Shown one piece after another: positions 8,601 to 16,181 of a DNA stretch of 23,459 nt (its first letter is position 1; each line of letters starts with the position of its first letter). A program made the translations under genes and the position numbers. The DNA lies in assembly GCA_025201865.1 (NCBI GenBank), contig MU602948.1, positions 7,580 through 31,038 of the forward strand. Direction: 5' to 3'. The DNA comes from Ramicandelaber brevisporus. Its lineage: Eukaryota; Kickxellomycota; Ramicandelaberales; Ramicandelaberaceae. The notes beneath the pieces are model-generated. The model saw only the letters and a list, made by a program, of their open reading frames with translations, had not been told where the DNA came from and ran no database searches.

Positions 8601-11157
8601 ATCGGAGCGCACCAATGGAACGGACGGATGCTGCCGTCATTGGAGCTGGAGAAATTGGACTTCCAACAATGCTGGAGGGAACCATTACTGCCGGAGAGCT
8701 GCCTGATGAAGAAGCCAGCTCAGTGACATTGGATGCGGCTGCTGGCTGAATGAGATCGGTGGCTCGCACAGATGAGAGTGACAGTAGAGATGGCTTCCTA
8801 AGAGGAGACGGGCCAGCTGAGTTTGCAGCGTTGACCGATCCAGACACGGGTAATGCGTGAGATGATGGGCGGCGCTGAATGGGCTGATGAGGCATTTGGT
8901 GCTGTAGTAAGTGGATATGGTGAGAATGATGGTGGTGTGGATGAGAATGACTGCCCGCAGCATTGCCACTCATTGAACCACTCGAGTCAATTCGTCTCAT
9001 TGCAGTGGTGTTATTGTGGTTACTAGTGCCGGAATCAAGTGAGCCCACAAGAGTGCCGCTATCAATGTTGCTCAATACTGGGCTGCGTGAGGAAGCTGGT
9101 CTCAGCAGCCGCTGTTGAGAGCGAGCACGAGCCAATCGAGATCCGGCAACTGAGATGGCGGCTGGCATTGTGGATGGACTTGGTGAATCAGATGCGATCG
9201 AAACGGGTGGTGTGGTTTGATCTTCAGGAACGCTGGCCATCATATTGGATGCCATTGCAAGTCTCATTGAACCAGATGATGCTGACCGGAGAGGAGGCTC
9301 TGGACGCAATCTACGTGCTGCAATGCTATCAATGGCTGGCAACGTTGGAGATGGGGTTGCACTGGAGTGGGTAATGGCTGCTCCATGCTGAGTCGGTGAG
9401 ATGCCAAGATCTTGACCGCGCTGAAGGGCAGACCGCGCAAGTGGCATTTGGCGAGCAGAAGATGAATGAATAAGAGTGGCTGATACTGAATGCGGGCTAT
9501 GAGGGCTGTTCAGATTAGAGTCATCACCGAAGGAAGTGTGGACAACTGCAGGAGACTCAGTTCTAGCCCGTCGTAGACCAGGAGTAGTTGCGGCCGATAT
9601 CACCATTGAGTCTAGACCATCTGAGCCATCTGTCAAGCCAGAATTCTGCTGCTGTTGCTGTTGCTGTTGTTGTTGCTGAAGAATTGCGCGTGATTCCAAG
9701 ATTGATTGACGCACTAATTTTCTCGGAATGAATGATACTCCAAAGTCTGATATCTTAACAGTGCCATCAACTGTGCATAGTAAATTTGCGGGTTTGATGT
9801 CACGATGGATAATGCCTTGACTATGCAGAAATTCAATTCCACGAGCCAATCCAATGAAGATGTGTCGAACGCTCGCCATCGGCAGCACTGGCTCATACTC
9901 TGATGCTGCACTGGTTGCACTTTGGCCGTGAATATCGTTATCATTGTCACTGTCATTATAATTATCATCATCAATGTTGTAGATACCGCTTGCATCGATT
10001 GATCGGCGTGATTGTTGCTCAACTTGGGCTCGCTGTTGTCTCCATACAATGTCTCTGCCATCGACATATTCCATTACCAGATATAATCTTCTTGCAGTTG
10101 GATCATCGATAACTTCAATCAGCCTCACAATATTGGGATGATCGCATCTTTTGAGGATTGCAATTTCTCTGCGTAATTTATCAATGTGATCGTAATCAAC
10201 TCGTGGATGGAAATATTGTGATTTGTGATGACTTGATGCTAGCAATCGATGTCCAGATTCTCTGATAATCAACGACTCACCACCACCGCCATTCAATGCA
10301 TAATTTCCGCTTCGCTGGCTATCTATACTGCTTCGAGGACTATCTCCTCCGTCAATGGCCATTCCGCCACCACCACCACCACCACCACCAAATGCAGCGG
10401 AGGATGGACCCAGTAATCTTCTCCTTGCTGGCATTTTGGATCTAGCCGAGCCACCCGCACTTCCAGTTCCACTTCCACCAAATAGAGAAGGAGTGGCGCC
10501 AGTTGCCAACTTTCTTCTGGCTGGAATCTTCTCAATGATTTTGATTGCTACCAAGTGGCGAGTCTCTGCTTGCTGAACAGCCTCTGAAACGCCACCACCA
10601 CCACCACCACCACTGCCACTTTGATCATCTCCACTGCCATCAATGCCAGTATCAGACTGATCAACGGGTAGAGTTTCATAGGCTAACTTGACTTTACCAT
10701 AGCTTCCTCGTCCAATCTCTTTGATCAGTGTGTACTGGTTTATTCTCTTTTGTCCCGTAACTGGATGAAAGGAAAGCGTCATTGTTGCAGTTTCTTTGAC
10801 TAACGATTGAGAGGAATGACTTTGACTCTGTTGATTTGTTCCGTTCACATTGCCAATCACCGCTGCCTGAGTAGATGATGAAGCCATCGATGATGTTGCA
10901 GATACTGGAATGTTGTAAGGATTCCCGTCATAAACATTGCTACTTCTTTGCTGTTGTTGTAATAAATGACTGTTGGATGATAGTGATCGATGTGAACCAA
11001 CACCTCCGCCGCCACTGCTGCTCTCATAAGTATTGTTGGAGCTGATGCGCTCGCATTCATGTGCTGTTTGATGTTGCTGTTGTTGTCGCTGTTGCTGTAG
11101 TTGCTGAAGAGAAGTATGATCGCGTTCGCGATCTGCCAGATCGCCGCCTTGTGGCAT
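5614..11157 (-). CDS. CaMKK/Sak1-like protein kinase with giant insertions
   Basis: 1847 residues from the ATG at 11157; the open frame continues to 11295 but only through a TTG. The kinase motifs are complete and Sak1/Tos3/Ssp1/CaMKK-like: Gly loop GRGSYGKV (from G149), VAIK lysine K206, alpha-C glutamate E331, HRDIKPAN with catalytic D453, DFG D471, [11 protein letters not shown] with E1291, [15 protein letters not shown] with D1636, and the subdomain XI arginine R1717. This family phosphorylates the T-loop of Snf1/AMPK-type kinases. The spacing is extraordinary: 125 residues from K206 to E331, 820 from DFG to APE, and 345 from APE to DLW, where typical kinases have about 15-20, 20-40 and about 20. 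The inserts are rich in Ser, Gln, Gly and His, with (CAG/CAA)n runs. A basic amphipathic tail (F1825, L1829, V1834) could bind calmodulin, as in CaMKKs, but this is inference. The CT-rich leader and 3' UTR are unusual. Confidence 0.85.
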   Translation of the reverse strand: MPQGGDLADRERDHTSLQQLQQQRQQQQHQTAHECERISSNNTYESSSGGGGVGSHRSLSSNSHLLQQQQRSSNVYDGNPYNIPVSATSSMASSSTQAAVIGNVNGTNQQSQSHSSQSLVKETATMTLSFHPVTGQKRINQYTLIKEIGRGSYGKVKLAYETLPVDQSDTGIDGSGDDQSGSGGGGGGGVSEAVQQAETRHLVAIKIIEKIPARRKLATGATPSLFGGSGTGSAGGSARSKMPARRRLLGPSSAAFGGGGGGGGGMAIDGGDSPRSSIDSQRSGNYALNGGGGESLIIRESGHRLLASSHHKSQYFHPRVDYDHIDKLRREIAILKRCDHPNIVRLIEVIDDPTARRLYLVMEYVDGRDIVWRQQRAQVEQQSRRSIDASGIYNIDDDNYNDSDNDNDIHGQSATSAASEYEPVLPMASVRHIFIGLARGIEFLHSQGIIHRDIKPANLLCTVDGTVKISDFGVSFIPRKLVRQSILESRAILQQQQQQQQQQQNSGLTDGSDGLDSMVISAATTPGLRRARTESPAVVHTSFGDDSNLNSPHSPHSVSATLIHSSSARQMPLARSALQRGQDLGISPTQHGAAITHSSATPSPTLPAIDSIAARRLRPEPPLRSASSGSMRLAMASNMMASVPEDQTTPPVSIASDSPSPSTMPAAISVAGSRLARARSQQRLLRPASSRSPVLSNIDSGTLVGSLDSGTSNHNNTTAMRRIDSSGSMSGNAAGSHSHPHHHHSHHIHLLQHQMPHQPIQRRPSSHALPVSGSVNAANSAGPSPLRKPSLLSLSSVRATDLIQPAAASNVTELASSSGSSPAVMVPSSIVGSPISPAPMTAASVRSIGALRSTQLPTPPSIATSGFINSGGGGGGSNSSIGSGSVSNRPSFSHQHHSQQHQQPVTSRLSHQSSSAGFAVSPVMLDEGSQSNGGSVGRASFQSARSVTVEEMRSLLASPVRTSTNQSLAAQPDTKDEYEPFDSTDSDEYFEDMVQPSMVHPQPSSSSDEESHQQNNNVIVTDYAGDDEETMDQGAFFFGGGGGGGSGVSGAPVSARQSLDLPRPFHHESGPLLPSSSSLRRVPTQSISHQLQAVSVASARSHSIRSTRSRQSLRSLRSLHSSRSGGAASTGGVISGSGGGGGGGRRTPQLGLRVIGGGAITSESSGSEDDSHRAGAVPITELDAVGSSGNIHLADQSDSDSDVPSSASTTTRGYGQRTFHLAQQYSARPSLDITAIDEVFSPGDDVHPHEVQLTKQQSRSRRHQAMQQQMLEADERELARTVGTPAFFAPEQCATAADLSSILASRIHRAPLAIKIMVSVPPPQPPHPIQTAQNSQLQLQQQQQGGRPPSTLSPATPRGIFPALFGNRSSVSIVSAASGVSTTLMQQQQQQQQIQPPLSPSHAESIKSKKSSRRPSITALLFGERRKRSETINSLQQQQNQFANSALEYDAGSGQMTTVDVVRAPTTPSTTILPPVYEPERLTGLVPSMGSLTLSQATHSNTLTPQRDRRSLYAPTSLGTQHPTSLSPPLQASGVRHIRHASTYVGGSSGVSAFPQMPPVPMATATGPVDAVSISEANLDSYVASILQPPPPPEPLIINPPVQLTFPEIMPPFMPPSSSATSSSSVAPNVVGKGIDLWAMGVTLYCLVYGRVPFLADTEIELLSVIPRREPRFPDEDETGCVSHELIAKVGAVRLNEGGIPLEVKHLILRLMDPDYRTRITMDEIKAHPFVNGIATYPPPQLPLPPSHVPAGGECSPHVLPVPGDTGDFSSSIGHIRHARTPTSVSTTATAASPSRLSTTNLAAQISGLPPPPPVPTTPSIGSRFKQGLRRLSVSIQSFVKDRDQPN

Positions 11158-11244
11158 CAAACAATGGAGAGAGAAAGAGAAAGAGAGAATGTGATAGCGT
11201 CGCTCAACAAGGACAAGCTGATCGGTACTGAGGCAAACAGAGAG

Positions 11245-11269
11245 GAACTGAACTGAACTGAACTGAACT
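11245..11269. repeat. (GAACT)5 pentanucleotide repeat
   Basis: Five exact copies of GAACT in the kinase leader region, 88 bp upstream of the kinase ATG. Confidence 0.9.
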
Positions 11270-11448
11270 AAAGAGAAGAAGAAAGAAACGAACAAGTAGT
11301 AGAAGAAGATGGAGAAGAAGAAAAGAAGATGGAGAAGAAGATGGAGTAGAAGTAGAGGCTATGTTGTGGAGAAAAGTGAGTTACAACAGTAGAAAGAGCA
11401 ACGGAACCAGGGACAAAGGCGGAGAATGGAACTGGAGTTTGGTCTGTT

Positions 11449-11490
11449 TGTCTGTCTACTTGTCTGTCTACTTGTCTGTCTACTTGTCTG
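11449..11490. repeat. 12-bp tandem repeat TGTCTGTCTACT
   Basis: Three exact copies at 11449-11484 and a partial fourth to 11490. It lies about 100 bp upstream of the AP-3 mu ATG, within the shared promoter region. Confidence 0.9.
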
Positions 11491-11585
11491 GCTGTTAGAT
11501 TGCAACTATTCTCGACAACAATAAACCGACAAAGAAGCCTGTTCTGCACTGTCTCACGCCTCAACTAGAAGCGAAGTCGACCAGA

Positions 11586-13613
11586 ATGGACGCCATCTTC
11601 ATCTGTTCAACTACCAAAGGCACGCTCGAACTATGTCAAGAACGAGTGTCATCTGCTGGCTCACGCGTAGTCATCAACCAGTTTGTGCAGCAGCTCAAAC
11701 AGTCAGCGACTGGCTTGACACCTTGGTGGACATTGAGCGATCACGGCGGTGACACAACAACAGACTCTCGAGTTGTTTCATCCGTAGTTCACGGTGAATT
11801 GCTCTACGGGGCAGTAGTGTCTCGCAATGTTCATCCTGCGGTCTCGATTCCCGTGTATCTCGATAGTCTAGCGACTTTGTTGTATGAATACTTTGGCAAT
11901 GTATCTTCAACATCATCTTCTTCTTCTTCATTATCATCCACATCATCAATTGTGTCTGGTGCGCCATCCGCATTGGTGCCAGCTGGATTGGGCCGTGCCA
12001 TTCCCTTGGATACTTTGGCGACATTCTCGAGATCGATGCGTGAACGAATGTCATCCACAGCCGATCCATCTCTGCCAGCATCGTCATCAATGACAGCTAC
12101 AGCATCATCCTATCTCACGAGATTACCAGCTGCGCTCAGGCAAACACTAGCTGATCCCAATATCACCATCACAACACCCGGTGGCTCAGCAGTATCTTCT
12201 AGCATCACACCTTTACTGCAGCCTTTGCAACTGCCATCTGCTCTCGTGAGTAAACGGCGATACTTGACCGTTCACCAGCTTCGAGATCACCTGCCTGCAA
12301 TCTACCTGTTGATTTCAGAAACGGTACATGTATCTGTAACATCAGGCACTGGCCAACCATTGTGTACATCGGCAGACTCCCTACGGCCACTCATCAAGCC
12401 CCCAGAAAGCTGGTGGAATGCGAGTGGTCTCTCTAGAGTTGCCGACACCCTGACCAGTGGGATTGTTCGAGCCAGCACTACTGTGTCGTCCGCCGTGTCA
12501 TCCATCACCACGACCCAGCAGCAATCACAGCAGCACTCAGTTCAAAACGTCAGACTTCCACCCACCGCGGTCACATCAACAGTGATTCCATCTTCCTCAA
12601 GTCGGGCACAGTCCCGCAGTTCAGCATCGCTTCTTGGCTACTCTCCTGCTGTCGATAACCCGGCAACAGCTGCAGCTCAGTTTCCATCAGAAATGTACCC
12701 TTGGCGGCCTGTTGGTATCTCGTATCCACTGGAGGAGATTTACTTTGACCTTGACGAACAGATTCACATGGCCATTGATGCTCGTCCACAGTCGTCATTA
12801 ACAGTAGATACTGACAGTGCGAATCGACATCGCTTAATCAATGTTGCGGTCACTGGCTCGATAGCATGTACTTCACGGCTCTCAGCAATGCCTGATGTGA
12901 AGGTTGAGCTGCAGAATTCTGCAGCGTTAACAGCCAACGCTGACAATATATCATTCCATCAGTGTATTAACTCGAAGCAATTCTGGAACTCGGCTGCAAC
13001 AAACCCTGGCAACACAGTGGTGACATTTGTGCCGCCAGATGGAGGTCCAACTACACTACTGAGATATGACTTGCAGCTACAACCGACCAAACAGCTCGAG
13101 ATGGAATTGCCAATACTTGTAGACGTTGCAGTTTCAACAGTCAAGAGCGACATAAGTTTACGCAAATGTGCAATCACTTGTTTGCCAAACACGCAGCCCA
13201 ACGCATTTGGCAGTGATCGTACCTTTGAAAATGTCTCGTTAGTTATCAATCTCCCAGCTGCTTGGAATGTGACATCATCGAACACCATAAAAGCGACAAT
13301 GGGCTACAGCTACCACGATGAATCCACACATCTCTTACACTGGCACATTGGTAACATCTCACCAAAACAGCAGCCACACAAACTTACAATCGAGTATACG
13401 ATGAATCAATATAGTCGCAGCGATCATCATCCTCTTGGTCTGTCTGCAAATGTGTCCTGGAAAATGGCACCGTTGACAAAAAGCGAAAAAGATCAATCGT
13501 GGTCAGAATTGCGCATCGGCAAGGTTAATGTGACCGGTCATGATGGGCAGCAGCAGCCAACTCGCGGAGTAAAATACACAATTCAATCAGGCGTATATTC
13601 TTTTAGATTTTAA
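11586..13613 (+). CDS. APM3: AP-3 adaptor complex mu subunit
   Basis: 675 residues from ATG 11586. The N-terminal longin-like domain (1 to about 105) opens MDAIFICSTTKG. A long Ser/Thr-rich linker follows, then the mu homology domain (about 385-675). AP-3-specific matches include LIKPP before the linker end, PWRPVGISYPLEEIYFDLDE at the domain start, SAMPDVKVEL, the stretch DNISFHQCI followed by a Trp, VTFVPPDGG..LLRYDL, and a C-terminus GVKYTIQSGVYSFRF that parallels the GIKY..KAG end of metazoan mu3. The subunit binds tyrosine-based YxxPhi sorting signals and acts in transport to the vacuole or lysosome-like compartments. It is longer than animal mu3 (about 418 residues) and yeast Apm3 (about 480), mainly through Ser-rich insertions at about 105-130, 155-170 and in the linker. 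It is divergent from the kinase gene. Confidence 0.85.
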   Translation: MDAIFICSTTKGTLELCQERVSSAGSRVVINQFVQQLKQSATGLTPWWTLSDHGGDTTTDSRVVSSVVHGELLYGAVVSRNVHPAVSIPVYLDSLATLLYEYFGNVSSTSSSSSSLSSTSSIVSGAPSALVPAGLGRAIPLDTLATFSRSMRERMSSTADPSLPASSSMTATASSYLTRLPAALRQTLADPNITITTPGGSAVSSSITPLLQPLQLPSALVSKRRYLTVHQLRDHLPAIYLLISETVHVSVTSGTGQPLCTSADSLRPLIKPPESWWNASGLSRVADTLTSGIVRASTTVSSAVSSITTTQQQSQQHSVQNVRLPPTAVTSTVIPSSSSRAQSRSSASLLGYSPAVDNPATAAAQFPSEMYPWRPVGISYPLEEIYFDLDEQIHMAIDARPQSSLTVDTDSANRHRLINVAVTGSIACTSRLSAMPDVKVELQNSAALTANADNISFHQCINSKQFWNSAATNPGNTVVTFVPPDGGPTTLLRYDLQLQPTKQLEMELPILVDVAVSTVKSDISLRKCAITCLPNTQPNAFGSDRTFENVSLVINLPAAWNVTSSNTIKATMGYSYHDESTHLLHWHIGNISPKQQPHKLTIEYTMNQYSRSDHHPLGLSANVSWKMAPLTKSEKDQSWSELRIGKVNVTGHDGQQQPTRGVKYTIQSGVYSFRF

Positions 13614-13941
13614 ACACAGTGAACTTGTCTAATACTTTTTGTTTCCTCTTTTACACAAATTATGTAGATAATTGCATGCAGTCATGTTAAATTATGAGAT
13701 TGGCTTCAAGGGGTAGGGGTTAAAGTGGAAGGAGGCACACACTCTTTGAACGTGTCGCAGCACTTGGGATATGGATGCACCTAGTTACTGATCCTTCAGG
13801 AAGTCACGGCCTGCCTCAGACAATATCAATGAAATGCACGCTCCACGCAAAGCGTTGCAACATTGCTCCTTCCGCACACGCTTTTAATCAAAACAATCAC
13901 CTCCCACCGATATCTACGACTGCCTGGAGTGCGTTGCCGCC

Positions 13942-14139
13942 ATGTCGGAAACCGAGCCACCGACCAAACACCCTCGTTTGGAGCGTGTAGCTGTATCTGC
14001 TTTACATGCTGAAGTTGACGCCATGGACTAGCCGGCAGCAGCCAAAGGGAATCCGCCGTCGGTGCCACAAATGCCTCATGAATTTACTGAGCTGAGTACT
14101 ACGCGCTGTGTGGCCATCTTGCGGTTCAAACAACACTGA
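13942..14139 (+). pseudogene. Small frame broken by one in-frame TAG, unrecognised
   Basis: An ATG in an excellent context (gccgccATG) starts MSETEPPTKHPRLERVAV and is open for 29 codons to a TAG at 14029-14031. The same frame then stays open for another 35 codons (PAAAKGNPP ... RFKQH) to a TGA at 14137-14139. The composition looks coding: charged, proline-rich, with KHPRLE resembling a basic nuclear-localisation type patch. Removing a possible 39-nt intron (gtatct ... ctag, 13993-14031) would fuse the two parts in frame, but that length is short for an intron. I do not recognise the product. It could be a gene remnant, an intron-containing microprotein, or chance. Confidence 0.25.
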
Positions 14140-14188
14140 ATCAGCTACAATTGCCTTCACACAAAAGCTCTTGTTCTCAGTTCAACAT

Positions 14189-14202
14189 TTCCCAATTGGG
14201 AA
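14189..14202. promoter_or_regulatory. Perfect 14-bp palindrome, possible regulator site
   Basis: TTCCCAATTGGGAA is self-complementary and is followed at once by another GGGAA half (in cactgggaacggg). It lies about 260 bp upstream of the ATP-grasp ATG, a position fitting a dimeric factor site. No factor is assigned. Confidence 0.35.
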
Positions 14203-14296
14203 TCACTGGGAACGGGTTCTTTCCTTCTGCATGAGCTGCTTCCAAAAAGAAACATGCTCTCTGCAACGTTAAACCAAAAGACCCAATAGAGAACAC

Positions 14297-14324
14297 TTTC
14301 ACACATAAATACACAGCTGTGAAA
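14297..14324. promoter_or_regulatory. Inverted repeat with E-box core
   Basis: TTTCACA and TGTGAAA form 7-bp arms separated by 14 nt. The right arm overlaps a 10-bp palindrome, CACAGCTGTG (14312-14321), which contains a CAGCTG E-box. It sits about 35 bp upstream of the TATA-like element. Confidence 0.35.
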
Positions 14325-14357
14325 ATGCAGTTACTCTCATCTTCGTTGAAGGCAATG

Positions 14358-14365
14358 CATATAAG
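14358..14365 (+). promoter_or_regulatory. TATA-like element of the ATP-grasp gene
   Basis: CATATAAG sits 95 bp upstream of the ATG at 14460 in otherwise GC-balanced sequence, followed by a CT-rich stretch typical of a fungal transcription start region. Confidence 0.45.
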
Positions 14366-14459
14366 CCGCGCACTGGCCGGTGCTGTTTCTTCTCTTCTGT
14401 ACTAACTACGACTCCTACTATCTACTCGTACTATCCACAAAGCAACAACAACTTCCAAT

Positions 14460-16004
14460 ATGCCGGTGACAGCCTCAACAAACAAGTCAGATAAACCATC
14501 GATCTCTGCCGCTCCAGTCAAACCAGGCACATTTGATCCCGTCAAGCATTGGCACCCACGCGCGTTCAATGCACAGATGCATCCAACTGTTGCAGCGTTC
14601 TTTTCACTGAGCAACGAGCGTATCGTTCAGCGCTATACGCACCTGAACCCACATGTCGATGCCAACAAGCTGCGTACACTGCTCAGTTACAAACCAACAC
14701 ACTTTCGCTGGGCAGGTAGCGACCTCTTTAACGTGAATACGATGGATGGCAAGCGACAGATGGTTCTGATTGAAATGAACTCGTGTCCTAATGGGCTATG
14801 GAAGGTGCCACGTCAGCAGCAGAAGCAGGAGGAGGCTCGTTCATTACCAGTAAGTCTGAATCCATATCACGTCTTGCTGAAGACGCTGCTTGGTGAATTG
14901 TCAGATTTTGAAACTGAAATTGATGGAGACTGGGCTGTGATTTATGAGAATGACTCGATAGAAGGATCTGGATACGCCGCTACATTGGCAGATTTGAGCG
15001 GTGAAAGTGTTTGGCTAGCTCAGTACCGTGAAGCTGATCCAGATCCACCATGCAAATGGGATGACGATGGTATTATGTATGTTCGGGATGCCGAAGGTGT
15101 GTGGCATCCAATCCGTGCCTGTTTCCGATACGTTAGTCTGTGTCCGTGGCGTCGTATCCCAATAACCACACGCACCCGTGTCGTCAATTCAATGGTGCCG
15201 TGCCTCGCCGGTGGATATAACAAGGCACTGGCCAGCAAGGCGTACACACAGTTCAATGACGAACACGATATCCAGTCGAGTGGATTGCAAATCAACTTTC
15301 CATACACAATCACTGACGTTGAGAAGGAACAAGTTCCACAGCTGGTCCGCGATATGGGTGGTCACGCTGTGATCAAGATTCCGTGTGGTCATTCTGGCAA
15401 AGGTGTCTACACCATTACAAACGAGATGGAGCTGGCTGATTTCATGGCAGAGGAGCACTACTACGGCAAGTTTATCGCGCAGTCATTGATCGGTGGCGCG
15501 GGATGGTCATCACAAACCAGCAAGGGTAAGTTCTTTCACGCTGGGACGATGCCCGACCAGAACGGTGACAAATACGTTTACGACGTGCGGATGATTGTGG
15601 CGAGTGACGATTGTGGTTTCCGGCCAACATCCTTGTTTGCTCGACGTGCTCGCAAGCCGCTTTCCAATGATCTTTCTGATACCACTGCTGACGGATCATC
15701 GTCATGGGAGATACTCGGCACAAACATCTCCAGCATAAATCCAATTGACGGATCACGAACTGTTGATGACCATCGTGTCATCGTGATGGATATAGATGGA
15801 TTTGACACACTGGGTCTCGGAATGGACGACTTGATTGATGGGTACATTCAAACTGTGCTTGCTACCATTGCGATTGATCGAGTGTCTCTTCAGCTCCAGC
15901 CGGCCGGCAGTGATTCGTTTGATCTGGAGAAGTTTCAAGAAATGAATCCAGATCCGGCTCTGATTGCAGAGCTCAAGATGCAGTTGAATAAGAATAATCA
16001 TTAA
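14460..16004 (+). CDS. ATP-grasp-like protein of unknown substrate
   Basis: 514 residues from ATG 14460. A Lys plus glycine-rich loop, VIKIPCGHSGKGVYTI (V304, K306, G313-G315), looks like the nucleotide-binding loop of ATP-grasp ligases. It is followed by KFIAQSLIGGAGWSSQ and by YVYDVRMIV (D375, R377), which fits the ATP-grasp strand that binds Mg-ATP. The segment LIEMNSCPNGLWKVP (E105, N107) looks like the E-x-N metal motif but lies N-terminal to the loop. SLCPWRRIPITTRTRV and VVNSMVPCLAGGYNK lie between them. ATP-grasp enzymes join a carboxylate to an amine or thiol via an acyl-phosphate; the substrate here is not known. No signal peptide or membrane segment is seen, so it is probably cytosolic. 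It could instead be a catalytically idle relative. Confidence 0.55.
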   Translation: MPVTASTNKSDKPSISAAPVKPGTFDPVKHWHPRAFNAQMHPTVAAFFSLSNERIVQRYTHLNPHVDANKLRTLLSYKPTHFRWAGSDLFNVNTMDGKRQMVLIEMNSCPNGLWKVPRQQQKQEEARSLPVSLNPYHVLLKTLLGELSDFETEIDGDWAVIYENDSIEGSGYAATLADLSGESVWLAQYREADPDPPCKWDDDGIMYVRDAEGVWHPIRACFRYVSLCPWRRIPITTRTRVVNSMVPCLAGGYNKALASKAYTQFNDEHDIQSSGLQINFPYTITDVEKEQVPQLVRDMGGHAVIKIPCGHSGKGVYTITNEMELADFMAEEHYYGKFIAQSLIGGAGWSSQTSKGKFFHAGTMPDQNGDKYVYDVRMIVASDDCGFRPTSLFARRARKPLSNDLSDTTADGSSSWEILGTNISSINPIDGSRTVDDHRVIVMDIDGFDTLGLGMDDLIDGYIQTVLATIAIDRVSLQLQPAGSDSFDLEKFQEMNPDPALIAELKMQLNKNNH

Positions 16005-16181
16005 GTCATTAATAGTTAAAGTCTATTGCTTTAGGTGTATCGATGGTGATAAAGTCTACTGCAGAGACAGCTGTATAGCTTGTAGACTCAATACTTGATA
16101 CATATCCACATGCTTTCGAATGCTGATTGATTCAATGTCATCCACAACAACCAGATAAACAAACAAAAGAAACTATCAAGA

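Larger units (their letters stand above)
11158..11585. other. Divergent promoter region, kinase / AP-3 mu
   Basis: 428 bp separates two outward-facing ATGs. It holds three simple-sequence blocks: (GAACT)5 at 11245-11269, a GA/GAAGATG-rich purine tract at about 11270-11345, and a 12-bp tandem repeat at 11449-11490. The purine tract would make the kinase 5' leader strongly pyrimidine-rich. No TATA element or other gene is evident. Confidence 0.5.
13614..14459. other. Largest intergenic gap (846 bp)
   Basis: It contains the AP-3 mu 3' end, a small reading frame of uncertain status (13942-14139), two palindromic sites and a TATA-like element before the ATP-grasp gene. A G-rich stretch at about 13709-13722 is not a telomere array. 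No tRNA or other RNA gene was recognised. Confidence 0.5.

Noticed and set aside
11158-11295. N-terminal extension of the kinase starting with TTG
   Set aside because: Non-ATG start, Phe/Ser-rich translation of a CT-rich leader, and a good ATG at 11157.
13705-13725. G-rich GGGGTAGGGGTT stretch as an interstitial telomere repeat
   Set aside because: Only about one and a half irregular units; no array.
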